A stretch of 64,000 nucleotides of DNA from Paludibaculum fermentans_A (lineage in GTDB: Bacteria > Acidobacteriota > Terriglobia > Bryobacterales > Bryobacteraceae), in assembly GCF_051172195.1 (NCBI RefSeq), contig NZ_JBPJAQ010000001.1, positions 4,588,001 through 4,652,000 on the forward strand, written 5' to 3'. The position numbers were made by a program, and so were the translations under genes. The notes beneath the pieces were generated by a model, which saw only the letters and a program-made list of their open reading frames with translations, was not told the DNA's origin and did not search any database. This document shows, one piece after another, positions 26,715 through 36,305 of this stretch. Within the stretch, counting starts at the first letter, position 1. Every line of letters starts with the position of its first letter.

Positions 26715-28211
26715 CTAATCGGGCAGCGACGCGGTCGGCGCGGCCGGAGCGATGTCTGTCGAGCGCTGGCTGCGCTCAACCAGGCCCGTGCGCGCCGGTT
26801 GCGTGCGATCCTCCCGGCCCAGCATGCGGCGGAATAGGAACTGGATGCCTTTGCCGGCCTGGTAGATCGGATTGTTGAAGGTGAAGTCGTTGCCGGCGGT
26901 GAGCATCACCTGGCGGCCCAATCGCTGCAGGCGGCCCCCGCTCACTCGCATTGGGGGACCGGGATCCAAAGTCCGCAGCGGTGTACGGCAGGGATTGATC
27001 TCGAGCACGGCCACGGCGCCATCCGTCGCCAGCAGTTCCCCTGTGTAATTCTGCGTACTCTGAGGGACCCATGGGCGCTCGATCAGTTCAGCCGAATCCA
27101 CGCAGCCCGTGAACGCGAGGTCGTTCACGATCTTGGCTCGTTCGTTGTCGATATTGCGGTCCACCACATGGATGAGGCGGTTCTTGCTGAACGAGAACGT
27201 GACCGCGATGTCCTGCGTCGAGCTGGCTGCCAGCACCGGATGACGGTTCCAGGCTTCGGGCTGGTCGAAGACCCGCAGATGATGGCGTTTCGAATAGCTG
27301 TTGAGCGCCTTGGAGAATTGGAAGATTGCCGGCTTTTCGTCCAGCAGCATGCCGCTCATCGGGGCGCGCGGATAGGGCTTCGCCTCGGCCACGGCGCGGA
27401 ACGACATCCAGCCTGATGACTTGGTCAGCTTGTCGGCATGGATCCATCCGGCGGCGGTGAAAGCTCGCTCAATCCAGTCAGGTTCGCCCAGCAGGATGAG
27501 GTTGACGAAGTCGCCGGGCCTGCTGTTCTTCTCCCGGTGCGTCCGGACGGTCATGTTGTGGACAATACTCAGCAGTCGCTCGCGGTCCGCGGCATCGTCC
27601 GTCAGGCGCGGCAGCGGGGTCGACCAGGTGGTGTCCACCTCCAGGGGGGCAGTGAGGGCCAGGAACATCTCCGTGCCGGCCGGGAAGCTGATCTCCGCCT
27701 CGGGGAAGCGCAACACAGCGGCGGTACTGCCGGTCAGCACCAGTTGCAGCAGCGGATCCCACATGAAGATATTCCGCGTCACCCCGGCCAACCGGTGGCC
27801 CATCGGGGCGGTCGCCCGGATGCCGACGATCTTGCCTGACTCATCAACCGTCTCCCGCGCGTTATCCACCGAAGCGACATGGGCCTTCAGTGCCTGCGTG
27901 GTGCCGTCCGGCAGGGCGATGGTGTCGAACGTCAACCGCATGGAAGCCCGCAAATTTCGGACGCCCCAACCGATTCGCTTGACCTCTGTCAGCGTGCCTG
28001 AAAGCAGCGAGCCCTGCGGCAGCAGCGTGTGGCCGTCCACCCGCACAGGCGCGATCAGGTCGGCGCGAATCGCTTGCCCCTGTTTACTCGAATAGGACGA
28101 CAGATTCTGACGTAGCCGCAACTCCAGCAGCGTTCCGGCCGCGACCGTGGCGGCTTGGCCGGCCACCGCAAACAGGGGGAGTATCCAGAGAATTCGGCGC
28201 AGAAGCTTCAT
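26715..28211 (-). CDS. LssY C-terminal domain protein with N-terminal exported beta domain
   Basis: The 498-residue product has a signal peptide (MKLLRRILWILPLFAVAGQA). Residues about 20-140 form a beta-rich domain (GTLLELRLRQNLSSYSSKQG, LLPQGSLLSGTLTEVKRIG) that resembles the TrbI/VirB10-type or LysM-less envelope domains found in acidobacterial proteins. From about 230 on it matches the LssY_C domain: VNLILLGEPDWIERAFTAAG, ALNSYSKRHHLRVFDQPEAW, and NRLIHVVDRNIDNERAKIVN. LssY is encoded with a type I secretion system in Legionella, but the C-terminal domain has no known activity. Confidence 0.72.
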   Translation of the reverse strand: MKLLRRILWILPLFAVAGQAATVAAGTLLELRLRQNLSSYSSKQGQAIRADLIAPVRVDGHTLLPQGSLLSGTLTEVKRIGWGVRNLRASMRLTFDTIALPDGTTQALKAHVASVDNARETVDESGKIVGIRATAPMGHRLAGVTRNIFMWDPLLQLVLTGSTAAVLRFPEAEISFPAGTEMFLALTAPLEVDTTWSTPLPRLTDDAADRERLLSIVHNMTVRTHREKNSRPGDFVNLILLGEPDWIERAFTAAGWIHADKLTKSSGWMSFRAVAEAKPYPRAPMSGMLLDEKPAIFQFSKALNSYSKRHHLRVFDQPEAWNRHPVLAASSTQDIAVTFSFSKNRLIHVVDRNIDNERAKIVNDLAFTGCVDSAELIERPWVPQSTQNYTGELLATDGAVAVLEINPCRTPLRTLDPGPPMRVSGGRLQRLGRQVMLTAGNDFTFNNPIYQAGKGIQFLFRRMLGREDRTQPARTGLVERSQRSTDIAPAAPTASLPD

Positions 28212-28321
28212 GTTCCAGGGAAGACGGGTTTTTTCTATTTTAGCTGTTGTGGCCGGGCCGGGTGATAGAATGCGGGCGGATTGGAGGCCTGATGCCGGGC
28301 CCCTTCCATTGGGAGAACTGC

Positions 28322-30433
28322 ATGAAACGACGCGAGTTTGTGGCCACGCTGGCGGCCGCTGGGTTGCTGCGCGGGGCGGCCTCGGCGCCCTGGTTTTTAC
28401 GTATGCGGCGCCTGGGCCAATTGAACATCAATGAGGCGGATTCAGCCACACTCGATGTCCGGTATTGGATCGAATATTGGTCGAAGATGCAGGTGGACGG
28501 GCTCATCGTGAGTTGCGCCGGCATTATGGCGTTCTATCCATCCAACGTGACGCTGCACCACCGCGCGCGGTTTCTCGGGAATCGGGACCTGTTCGGCGAA
28601 TACGCCACAGCGGCCAAAAAGGCAGGCATTCGCGTCATCGCCCGGCTCGACCCTTCGTATGCCTTCGAGGAAGTGCACGCGGCCAAACCCGAGTGGTTCG
28701 CCCGCCGCAAGGACGGCACACCCGCCCGCCACAACGAGGCCCCCGAACTCTATCGCACCTGTGAATTCAGTGCCTACTACGACACGCACATGACCGCCAT
28801 CATCCGCGAGCTGTGCGAACGCTACGACCCCGACGCCTTCTATACCAATGCCTGGCCGTCCACCGGACTGGGCACCATCTGCTACTGCGACACCTGCCGC
28901 AAGCTCTTCGGAACCCTGCCCGAGAAGGACGACCGCAACGACCCCGTCTTTCGCAAGTGGACCGAGCGGCGCCTGGACCGCGTGCTCGAGATCTGGAAGC
29001 TGTGGGACTCAACCGCCAGCGCCGGCCGCGCTGACCGCGTCTATGTCGGCAACCTCGGCGGCAGCATTCGCGCCGAAACCGACATCCAGAGAATCGCGGC
29101 CGTGGCGAGATGGATGAATGCCGACCACCAGGACCGCTCCGGCAATGTGCCGCTGTGGGATTGCGCTCAACAGGGGCGCATCGGCTACGCAGTCATGCGC
29201 GGCCGGCCCGTCACCAACGTCACCAGCGGCTACAACCTCAGCGACGCCATCTGGCGCCACACGTCGAAGGCCCCGGTGGAAACCCATATGTGGCTCAAGC
29301 AGAGCGCCGCCAGCGGCATGGTGCCCTGGCTGACGTGGCTGGGTGGCAATCCCCAGGACAAGCGCTGGATGCAGACCGGGCTGGATGTCTTTCCCTGGTT
29401 GAAGCAGAACGAGCAGCACTTCTTCAATAAGAGGTCGCTGTCGCGCATCGGGCTGGTGTGGCCGCAGCGCACCCAGGTGTGGCATCCCAAGCTCAGCGGC
29501 AATACCGAAGCGCTGCAAGGCTACTACTTCGCCTTACTGGAAAACCGCATTCCTTTCGACCTCATCCACGACGGCGATCTCACCCTGCCGCGCCTGCGTG
29601 AGTACAGCTGTGTCATCTTGCCGAACGCCGCACTGCTCAGCGATGCCAGCGTCCAGGCACTGCAGCAGTACGCGGACGGCGGGGGCGGCATCGTGGCGAC
29701 CTTCGAATCCTCCCTCTACGACGAGAACGGCCAGCGCCGCGCCGAGTTCGGGCTGGCCCGGGTCTTCGGAGCTTCGTTTGCCGGCCGCGTCGAGGGACCC
29801 TTGCGTAACTCCTACTTCCGCGTGGAGCAGCGGCACGAAGTCCTCAAAGGCTTCGAGGATACCGGACTCCTGCCCGGCGCCCAGAACCGTGTGGCCGTGA
29901 AGGATTCGCCGGCCGCCCCGCTGTCCCGCATCGCGCCTTTCCCTGCCTTTCCGCCGGAGATGGTCTATCCGCGCGACAACAAGTCCTCGGGGCCCGAAAT
30001 GTTCGCTCACGACACGCCCGGCCGCATGGTCTATTTCCCCTCCGATATCGACCGGACACTCTGGCGGAGCTGGAATCCCGATCTCTCCAAACTGCTGGCC
30101 AATGCAGTGCGCTGGACTTCCAGCAACGCCCTGGGCGTCCACGTCGAGGGCTCCGGCCTCATCGATATCTTCTATTGGGAGACAGAGGCCGGACTGGCGC
30201 TCCACCTGTTGAACTACACCAACCCGGCCCTGCTGCACGGGCCCGTGCGCGAGGTCTATCCCCTCGGACCGCAGAAGGTCCGGCTCGACCTGCCCAAAGC
30301 CTTCCAGCCGCGCACCGTCCAGGCGCTGGCGGCACAAACCAAACTGGCCTTCCGGATGGTGGAAGGCCAGTTGGAGTTTACAATTCTCTCAGTCGGTGAA
30401 TACGAAGTGATCGCCATCACCGGCCGCGGCTAG
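28322..30433 (+). CDS. Exported beta-galactosidase-like glycoside hydrolase (TIM barrel + trimerisation-type domain)
   Basis: The 703-residue product starts MKRREFVATLAAAGLLRGAA, a twin-arginine-type leader. Residues about 50-360 look like a TIM-barrel hydrolase of the GH42/beta-galactosidase superfamily: GIRVIARLDPSYAFEEVHAA, PELYRTCEFSAYYDTHM, and DAFYTNAWPSTGLGTICYCD with a CxxC-like pair. Residues about 380-610 resemble the trimerisation/amidotransferase-like domain (EYSCVILPNAALLSDASVQA, GGIVATFESSLYDENG). The likely start, ATG 28322, has GGGAG 8 bases upstream. It is convergent with the DUF481 gene (4-base overlap). Catalytic residues were not assigned, so the substrate is open. Confidence 0.75.
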   Translation: MKRREFVATLAAAGLLRGAASAPWFLRMRRLGQLNINEADSATLDVRYWIEYWSKMQVDGLIVSCAGIMAFYPSNVTLHHRARFLGNRDLFGEYATAAKKAGIRVIARLDPSYAFEEVHAAKPEWFARRKDGTPARHNEAPELYRTCEFSAYYDTHMTAIIRELCERYDPDAFYTNAWPSTGLGTICYCDTCRKLFGTLPEKDDRNDPVFRKWTERRLDRVLEIWKLWDSTASAGRADRVYVGNLGGSIRAETDIQRIAAVARWMNADHQDRSGNVPLWDCAQQGRIGYAVMRGRPVTNVTSGYNLSDAIWRHTSKAPVETHMWLKQSAASGMVPWLTWLGGNPQDKRWMQTGLDVFPWLKQNEQHFFNKRSLSRIGLVWPQRTQVWHPKLSGNTEALQGYYFALLENRIPFDLIHDGDLTLPRLREYSCVILPNAALLSDASVQALQQYADGGGGIVATFESSLYDENGQRRAEFGLARVFGASFAGRVEGPLRNSYFRVEQRHEVLKGFEDTGLLPGAQNRVAVKDSPAAPLSRIAPFPAFPPEMVYPRDNKSSGPEMFAHDTPGRMVYFPSDIDRTLWRSWNPDLSKLLANAVRWTSSNALGVHVEGSGLIDIFYWETEAGLALHLLNYTNPALLHGPVREVYPLGPQKVRLDLPKAFQPRTVQALAAQTKLAFRMVEGQLEFTILSVGEYEVIAITGRG

Positions 30434-31512
30434 CGCTTGTTCTGGTCGAAGCTGACACGGACACCGGTCGTGAAGATCGTGTCGTTGCCCTTGTTTCCGA
30501 ACACAGGGTTGGAGATGAAGCGGTCGCTGAAGCCGAAGTTCAACTCCAGCCACTTCATGACCGGCACGCTGGCCGTGGCGTCGAAGTTCATGCGGTATTG
30601 GCCGCCATCGCTCATGTTCGGGAAGATCGTGAGCTTCTCATACAGCTTCAGCTTGCTCAACGCCTGGTAACCCATCTCCTGGCCGACCACGACTTCCGCA
30701 ATCTGCCGGGTGATGTTCACCCCATCTTTGTTGTACTTTTCACGGTTCCAGTTGCCGCCGCCAAACACATCCAGGTAACCCTTCTTGCCAATCCAGACGT
30801 GGTCACCGAAACCGCCGCCAACCACGACGCGCAGGTCGAGGTCCTGGAACTTGTCATAGTCGTAGCCGTTGGTGCCGTACACGAACAACCGCTTGCTGAG
30901 ATCGCGGTCGATGCGCAAGCCGCCGCTCACCTTGTTGGCCGTCTGGCCATGCGGCAGGGTGGTGCTCTGCGTGGCATAGAGCTGGGCGAAATTCAGGCTG
31001 AGCTTGTTCTTGCCGGCGATTCGAGTAGCCGACGCCGCCGTGCTGACCGTGGTCGTGATCGAGTTGCCGCTGGAATTCGCAATCCCCAGCGAAACGAAGC
31101 CAGCCCAGAAATCATTCAGGCGCGGGTGATGCAGCCTCTCTTCCTCGCGCTCGTACGCCTTCTGCGAGGCGTCGTTCCGAAGGTTCGTCACCACTTCGGG
31201 CTTGACCGTCACTGCCGTGCCATCGGTCTTCTGCACCTGAACGCCCTCGGCGGTCGTCTCGACTTTGCCTTGAACCTTACCGGCGTCCTTCAACGTCACG
31301 TTGAGCACCTGGTCGGTCACCATGTTGGTGATGGAGGCGCGGTCGATCTTGATCTCCCCCGCATAATCCGTCTTCAGTAAGACGGTCTTGTCATCGGCCA
31401 TGACGATCTTGCCAGACACACGATCGCCGTTCTTCAACGTGATTTGGTCTCCGAAAAGTGTAGCGGCCAGGCCGCACACCAGAAGAAAGGAAAGGGATGC
31501 TGCTTTTTTCAT
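30430..31512 (-). CDS. DUF481 outer-membrane protein
   Basis: The 360-residue product has a signal peptide (MKKAASLSFLLVCGLAATLFG), a short SH3-like domain (ITLKNGDRVSGKIVMADD, VLLKTDYAGEIKIDRA) and a C-terminal barrel of about 230 residues ending in VRVSFDQNKR, with alternating strands such as KLSLNFAQLYATQ and LFVYGTNGYDYDKF. This is the DUF481 (YdiY/salt-induced outer membrane) family; its transport role is unknown. The ATG at 31512 was chosen because it gives the leader; the frame is open to 31557 without support. A 141-base gap separates it from the DUF6807 gene upstream. Confidence 0.87.
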   Translation of the reverse strand: MKKAASLSFLLVCGLAATLFGDQITLKNGDRVSGKIVMADDKTVLLKTDYAGEIKIDRASITNMVTDQVLNVTLKDAGKVQGKVETTAEGVQVQKTDGTAVTVKPEVVTNLRNDASQKAYEREEERLHHPRLNDFWAGFVSLGIANSSGNSITTTVSTAASATRIAGKNKLSLNFAQLYATQSTTLPHGQTANKVSGGLRIDRDLSKRLFVYGTNGYDYDKFQDLDLRVVVGGGFGDHVWIGKKGYLDVFGGGNWNREKYNKDGVNITRQIAEVVVGQEMGYQALSKLKLYEKLTIFPNMSDGGQYRMNFDATASVPVMKWLELNFGFSDRFISNPVFGNKGNDTIFTTGVRVSFDQNKR

Positions 31513-31653
31513 AATTGAGTCATCTGAGCGCAAGCGCCTCGGCCCGGTTCCCCCCACGGAACCCGGCCGATCATGAGTATTCTCCCATGACAGGCACGGG
31601 GGATGCCGGGCGCGCAGCGCACCGGAATGGGCTTAATACTGGACGAAGCGGGT

Positions 31654-32526
31654 CTAATTCGCGTCGGAAGCCGTAACCCTGAATTTGAGTCTCAGCGGCT
31701 TGCCCGGCTCCAGCGTATATCCAGTGACCGTCTCGGTCCGTCCGGGGAACGAAGCGCCCACGAATCCGTATGGGCGCAGGCACCATTGATAGGGCGTTCC
31801 GGCGCCCTTCGGATCCGGGGTGATCCGCAGCACGGCGCGCTTCCCTTCATACAGCGCCGAGAGTTCGGCCCAGGCATGGGCCACCAGGTCTTCGTCCTTC
31901 GTGACGGCGCCAGTGTCGGCCAGGATGGCGGTCTGCTCCCGCGGTGCAAAGCGGGCGCTCAAGCCGCCGTAGCTTTTGCCCTTCTCGGCGGACCCTCTCA
32001 GGGTCACCGCCTCGCCAACCGCTTCCAGCTTCAGCTCCACATCGAATTCACGCTTGGCGCCCTTGGACGGATAGGCGGTCAGCTTCAGTGTCTCCCTGAC
32101 AATCTTGTGTTCTCCGGCATACCACCCGTTCTCCACCGCCAGGATGGCGCTCTTCTTCGCCGCAGGCGGCGTCACCCACTTCTCGAAGCGGTTCTGCAGG
32201 TTGGGGAACATCCAGCCATCCAGATCCTGGCCACCTGTTTCCACGTGCGGCCACGCCCAGAAGATGCCCCGGTGGTGGTAGTGGTCTTTGGGGAAGTCGT
32301 CCAGCATCGAGACGCCGGCCGGGGTCATCACAGGGAAGATATAGCAGCAGCGGCGGCGATTCTCCGGGGCGCCCTCTTTCAATTGCGGACCGTAGTTGTA
32401 GACCAGCGCCGTCTTCCCGTTTTCCAGTAACTCCACCCGTCCGTCCTTGTGGTCCCTCCACTCCAATGGGCCCGCGGCCATCAGCGGCAGCGCTGTGCAC
32501 ATCGCGAACAGGGTGGTTCTAGTCAT
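31654..32526 (-). CDS. PmoA-like family protein (DUF6807), exported
   Basis: The 290-residue product begins MTRTTLFAMCTALPLMAAGP, a signal peptide, and contains the family blocks LVYNYGPQLKEG, DFPKDHYHHRGIFWAW (with an HHRG metal-like motif), and YGFVGASFPGRTETVTGY. The family is called PmoA-like from distant similarity to methane oxygenase annotation, but members sit in glycan-catabolic clusters and no such oxygenase role is shown. Its start overlaps the enolase-superfamily stop by 8 bases, so they are co-translated. The pairing suggests a shared substrate, probably an acid sugar. Confidence 0.82.
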   Translation of the reverse strand: MTRTTLFAMCTALPLMAAGPLEWRDHKDGRVELLENGKTALVYNYGPQLKEGAPENRRRCCYIFPVMTPAGVSMLDDFPKDHYHHRGIFWAWPHVETGGQDLDGWMFPNLQNRFEKWVTPPAAKKSAILAVENGWYAGEHKIVRETLKLTAYPSKGAKREFDVELKLEAVGEAVTLRGSAEKGKSYGGLSARFAPREQTAILADTGAVTKDEDLVAHAWAELSALYEGKRAVLRITPDPKGAGTPYQWCLRPYGFVGASFPGRTETVTGYTLEPGKPLRLKFRVTASDAN

Positions 32527-33688
32527 GAGCAGCTTTCCTTACTTTCTCTTCGTCCACCTCGACGCCCAGCCCCGGTCCGGTTGGGGTGCGCAGGGCTCCA
32601 TCCTCGAGTTGGAAGGGTGTGCGCAGGAATGACCCGGCAAGATACTGCAGGCCGTTCAGGGCCGCGGGGTACTTTAAGCCATAGGCGGCGTAGAGCACCA
32701 CGGCCGCGGCCAGCGCCACGTCAGGGTCGGTCAGGCCGCTGCCCAGGAACATCAGCCTGTTGTGCTCCAGGTATTCCACCTGTTGCCGCGCGTCAAACAA
32801 GCCGGCGGTGCGCGCCGGTTTCATCGCGACCCCGTCCAGCAGCCCCAACTCGTGAAACTCTTCCAGGTCGGTGATCGAGACTACGCCCTCATCCAGGATG
32901 ATCGGCAGCAGGCCCTGGCGCTTCGCGGCGGCGAATCCGCTCAGCCGGTTGGAGGGCACCGGCTGCTCCAGCACGTTCACTCCGGCATCCTTCAGCCTGG
33001 GGATCACCGTCAGCGCTGTGTCGGTGTCATAACCGCCATTCGCATCGGCCCACAGGAAGCTGTCGGGGGCGAAGCGCCGCACGGTGCGCGCCAACTCCAC
33101 ATCGAACTTCGGATCCGGGGCCACCTTGATGTTGAAGTGCTTGTAGCCGCGCTGCCGCCCATCGGCCATCACGGTCTCGGCTTCGGCCATGGATTTGGTG
33201 TTCACCGTCCAGCTCAGAACCACCTTCGAGAGTGGCTTCCGTCCCCACAAGGCAGCCAGGTTCTTCCCTGCCAGCTTGCCGGTAATGTCGTGTAGGGCGA
33301 GATCAATGCCCGCCTTCGCAATCGGCATTCCGGTGGAGAATGACGGTGCGATTGCCTTGTTCATGGCCGCGTGCGCCCCCGCCAGATCGGTCGGATTCTT
33401 CCCGATCAGGGTGGGCGCCAGATAGCCCCGCAAGGCCGTCGTCACCGACTCCAGCGTTTCGTAGCTCCAGGTTGGAATGGGTACGCTTTGGCCCCAGCCG
33501 AAGGTGCCGTCTTCACAGGTGACCTTGACGAAGGCCGTCTGCCGCTCCGGCTTGGTGAAGAACTTGAAGTAGCCGTTGACCGGGTAGCGGACGGCGAAGA
33601 CTTCAATCGACCGGATGGCTGGCGCCGCTGCCGCGGCAGCGAGGCCGGCCAGGGGCAGGGAACCAGCGAATGCGCGTCTGGTCAGCAT
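32519..33688 (-). CDS. Enolase-superfamily acid-sugar dehydratase (mandelate racemase/MLE type), Tat-exported
   Basis: The 389-residue product starts with a twin-arginine leader (MLTRRAFAGSLPLAGLAAAA). In the barrel I see HFNIKVAPD with the general-base lysine, LWADANGGYD and NVLEQPV (metal ligands), LPIILDEGVVS (third acid) and VAMKPARTAG (second lysine), the order expected for MLE-like members. These remove a proton alpha to a carboxylate to dehydrate or racemise acid sugars or amino acids. ATGs at 33703 and 33688 are both open; the latter begins the leader. A 599-codon open frame extends further but is antisense to the phosphodiesterase gene. It is co-transcribed with the DUF6807 gene. Confidence 0.87.
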   Translation of the reverse strand: MLTRRAFAGSLPLAGLAAAAAAPAIRSIEVFAVRYPVNGYFKFFTKPERQTAFVKVTCEDGTFGWGQSVPIPTWSYETLESVTTALRGYLAPTLIGKNPTDLAGAHAAMNKAIAPSFSTGMPIAKAGIDLALHDITGKLAGKNLAALWGRKPLSKVVLSWTVNTKSMAEAETVMADGRQRGYKHFNIKVAPDPKFDVELARTVRRFAPDSFLWADANGGYDTDTALTVIPRLKDAGVNVLEQPVPSNRLSGFAAAKRQGLLPIILDEGVVSITDLEEFHELGLLDGVAMKPARTAGLFDARQQVEYLEHNRLMFLGSGLTDPDVALAAAVVLYAAYGLKYPAALNGLQYLAGSFLRTPFQLEDGALRTPTGPGLGVEVDEEKVRKAAHD

Positions 33689-33757
33689 GAGCACTTCTAT
33701 CATATCCAGGACTAGAAGATCTTTTTTGAATCGGGCAAAGGACGGGATAATGGGTCC

Positions 33758-34945
33758 ATGTCTCGATTCCTGGTTTGGGCTTTGGTGCTGTCCGGTCTTG
33801 TGCTGCAGGCCGCTCCGCCGGTTTTGGTCATCGCCCTGGACGGCTTCCGGTGGGATTACGCCGAACGCGAGAAGGCGTCCAACCTCCTGGAGCTGAAGCA
33901 ACAGGGCGCTGCCGTGGACAGCCTGATCCCCGCCTTCCCCTCGACTACGTTCCCCAACTTCTACGCCATCGCGACGGGGCTCTATCCCGAGCACCACAAC
34001 GTGGTCGGGATGATGTTTCGAGACCGCGGTCGGCAGAAGAACTTCCAGTACTGGAGGGATTCCAGCGAAGGTGCCTGGTATGGCGGCACGCCCATCTGGC
34101 TCTTGGCCGAGCAGCACGGCGTCAAGGCGGCAACCTTCTTCTGGCCGGGTACCGACGCCGGGATCCAGGGCCGCAACCCCAGCTACTTCAAGAAGTATGA
34201 CGGGCGTATCCCGAACGAAACCCGCGTGAAGCAGGTCCTGGATTGGCTGCAGTTGCCTGAGGGGCAGCGCCCGGGCCTCGTGATGGCCTATTTCTCGGAC
34301 GTCGATGGCAAGGGACACGCACTGGGTCCGGATGCGCCGGAAACCAGGGCTGCGATCGCCGCGCTCGACGAGCTAACGGGTGAACTCGTGCGGGCCGCGC
34401 GCGCGATCCATCCAGGCATGAACATCGTGGTGCTGTCGGATCACGGGATGACCGCTGTGGCCGGCCACCTCAACCTCACCAGCCGGGCCGATTTCAAAGG
34501 CTGCGTGGCGGCTAACGAAGCTCCGATGACCATGCTCTACTGTGACGATCCGGAGCGGGTGCGTGCCGAGCTGATCAGGAACGCGCCCGAGGTGGACGTC
34601 TACCGGCGGGCCGAGGTCCCGGCCCATCTGCACTACCGTGACAATCCAAGGATCGGCGATCTGGTGGTCATTCCGAAGACCCCGCTGATCATTGAAATCG
34701 TGCCGCCCGGCGACACCGACTCCAAGGTGATTCCGCAGTTGAAGGGCATGCACGGCTACGATCCGGAGAAGTACCGCGACATGCGCGGCATCCTCATTGG
34801 CGTGGGGCCCGCCTTCCAGGCCGGCAAGACCACAGACGCGGCCAGGACGGTGGACGTGTTTCCGCTGCTGTGCCGGCTGCTGGGATTGACCCCGCCCGCG
34901 AAACTGGACGGCGATCTGAACCGTGTGAAAGCCTTGCTTCGCTAG
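33758..34945 (+). CDS. Ectonucleotide pyrophosphatase/phosphodiesterase (alkaline phosphatase superfamily)
   Basis: The 395-residue product has a signal peptide (MSRFLVWALVLSGLVLQAAPP). ALDGFRWDYA carries the first metal aspartate, FPSTTFPNFYAIATG the nucleophilic Thr, YFSDVDGKGHALGP and VVLSDHGMTAVAGH the remaining metal ligands; the C-terminus has MHGYDPEKYRDMRG. This is the ENPP order, so it hydrolyses phosphodiester or pyrophosphate bonds of nucleotides or phospholipids outside the cytoplasm. GATAAT (33746-33751) stands 6 bases before the ATG, with no Shine-Dalgarno. It is convergent with the following minus-strand gene. Confidence 0.92.
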   Translation: MSRFLVWALVLSGLVLQAAPPVLVIALDGFRWDYAEREKASNLLELKQQGAAVDSLIPAFPSTTFPNFYAIATGLYPEHHNVVGMMFRDRGRQKNFQYWRDSSEGAWYGGTPIWLLAEQHGVKAATFFWPGTDAGIQGRNPSYFKKYDGRIPNETRVKQVLDWLQLPEGQRPGLVMAYFSDVDGKGHALGPDAPETRAAIAALDELTGELVRAARAIHPGMNIVVLSDHGMTAVAGHLNLTSRADFKGCVAANEAPMTMLYCDDPERVRAELIRNAPEVDVYRRAEVPAHLHYRDNPRIGDLVVIPKTPLIIEIVPPGDTDSKVIPQLKGMHGYDPEKYRDMRGILIGVGPAFQAGKTTDAARTVDVFPLLCRLLGLTPPAKLDGDLNRVKALLR

Positions 34946-34959
34946 CGGAGTGCTCCTGC

Positions 34960-36210
34960 TTACGCCAGCGGGTAGTCGAGGGTCTCGGCCAGCCACTCGC
35001 GATTCTCTTTGACGGCGAGCACCAGCTTCTTCAACAGCTCATCCCGCTTTTCGAACAGCCGGTAGCCCGCTCGCGGCCGCAGATAGCCCTTCGCCTTGGG
35101 GTGCTTTGCGAAGAGCGTCTCCTCGCCAAGTTCCTCCCGCAGGCGCTCATAGCGCGCCCGGTTGTCCAGCAGCGCCTTGACGAGGAATGGCAGCAGCATG
35201 GAGTAGTCCGCCTGCATGCTCTCGGTCGTCTGCTGGTAGACATTCCGGTCCACCTTGCCCCAAGTCACGGCTTCGGCCGGGAAGCAGGAGGACAGCGACC
35301 CATCGGTCACCGGAGAACTGACAATCTGGACGTCGAAGTGATACCCGCGCACGTCCGGCAGTCCCAGCACCTGGCCGAGCGCCGGTTCCGGTTGGAGATT
35401 GAAGTTCTTCGGGACGCCGCCGCCCAGCACGAAGGTTGCGAGTGCCTTGGTGTCGCTCTCAAACAGGCCCCAGTAGTGGTAGGCGCAGCTCTCGAAGACC
35501 TCGGCGTGGATGTCGAGTTCAAACTCGTAGTTCTCGAGCAGCCCGGCCTGCTTCATGGCCCACAGCTTCATTGAGTTCAGGAAGACGCTGCCGTCGCCCG
35601 GGGCGCCCACGAAGAACGGGATGGCCATCTTGTGGCACACCGCCAGCATGCCCGGCTCGACCCCATTCCGCTGCTCCAGGCTGCCAAAGCGGCGGCCCAG
35701 AAGATAGCGCAGTTCCGTGCCAGTCATCTTCTTCTGGAACTCCGGTTCCCGCAGCAGGGCCGTCAGATAGCGGTCCTGGTCCAGCAGTACATCCTCGTCG
35801 AACGCCATGTCGGTGACGCGGATGGTGTGTTCGTCGCGCAGCGCGCCGTCGTCGCCGAAGATCGGCACTTCGTGCACGGGATCGCGGCGGCCGTCCAGGC
35901 TGCGGTGGCCATCGTGGTAGCACATGGCGTCGGTGCCGCTGAGATAAGCGATCCAGCCCGTTTCCAGCAGCGGGATCAGCCACGTCTGGTGCTGGCCGGA
36001 GACCGTAATGGGGCCGGCAATGGCCATGGTCAACGGGCAGCCCATGCCGATGGCGGTGTCGAGAATCGAGTAGACACGGCGGAAGTAGGCGCCGCCGAAC
36101 GCGGGCAGGCAATGCTGGATCAACTCATGCAGGCTCTGGACTTCGTCCACGCGCTTGGTGCGCACGACACGCCGGTTCTGCTGACAGGGGGACTCGGTGG
36201 AATGAGACAT
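34960..36210 (-). CDS. Deoxyhypusine synthase-like protein (probable homospermidine-type, SpeY-like)
   Basis: The 416-residue product has the deoxyhypusine synthase fold markers AIAGPITVSGQHQTWLIPLL, GWIAYLSGTDAMCYHDGHRS, and FPAEAVTWGK (310-319), in which K319 corresponds to the active-site lysine that forms the enzyme-butylimine intermediate in DHS. Bacteria have no eIF5A to modify; bacterial homologues have been linked to homospermidine synthesis from spermidine/putrescine, so that is the most likely role. No ornithine or spermidine gene is near. The gene lies directly downstream of the OmpA-like gene's terminator and has its own upstream region of about 90 bases. Confidence 0.83.
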   Translation of the reverse strand: MSHSTESPCQQNRRVVRTKRVDEVQSLHELIQHCLPAFGGAYFRRVYSILDTAIGMGCPLTMAIAGPITVSGQHQTWLIPLLETGWIAYLSGTDAMCYHDGHRSLDGRRDPVHEVPIFGDDGALRDEHTIRVTDMAFDEDVLLDQDRYLTALLREPEFQKKMTGTELRYLLGRRFGSLEQRNGVEPGMLAVCHKMAIPFFVGAPGDGSVFLNSMKLWAMKQAGLLENYEFELDIHAEVFESCAYHYWGLFESDTKALATFVLGGGVPKNFNLQPEPALGQVLGLPDVRGYHFDVQIVSSPVTDGSLSSCFPAEAVTWGKVDRNVYQQTTESMQADYSMLLPFLVKALLDNRARYERLREELGEETLFAKHPKAKGYLRPRAGYRLFEKRDELLKKLVLAVKENREWLAETLDYPLA

Positions 36211-36305
36211 TTCGATGGGTACAATTTGACGCTAACACGCCCGACGGGCACGGGCGCAATGGGAAACGGCCGTACTAGCAGGGATTGGAAAACAGGGGCA
36301 AAAAC

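Noticed and set aside
33689..34318. N-terminal extension giving a 599-residue enolase-superfamily protein
   Set aside because: The extra part is antisense to the phosphodiesterase gene, and the Tat leader marks the real start at 33688.
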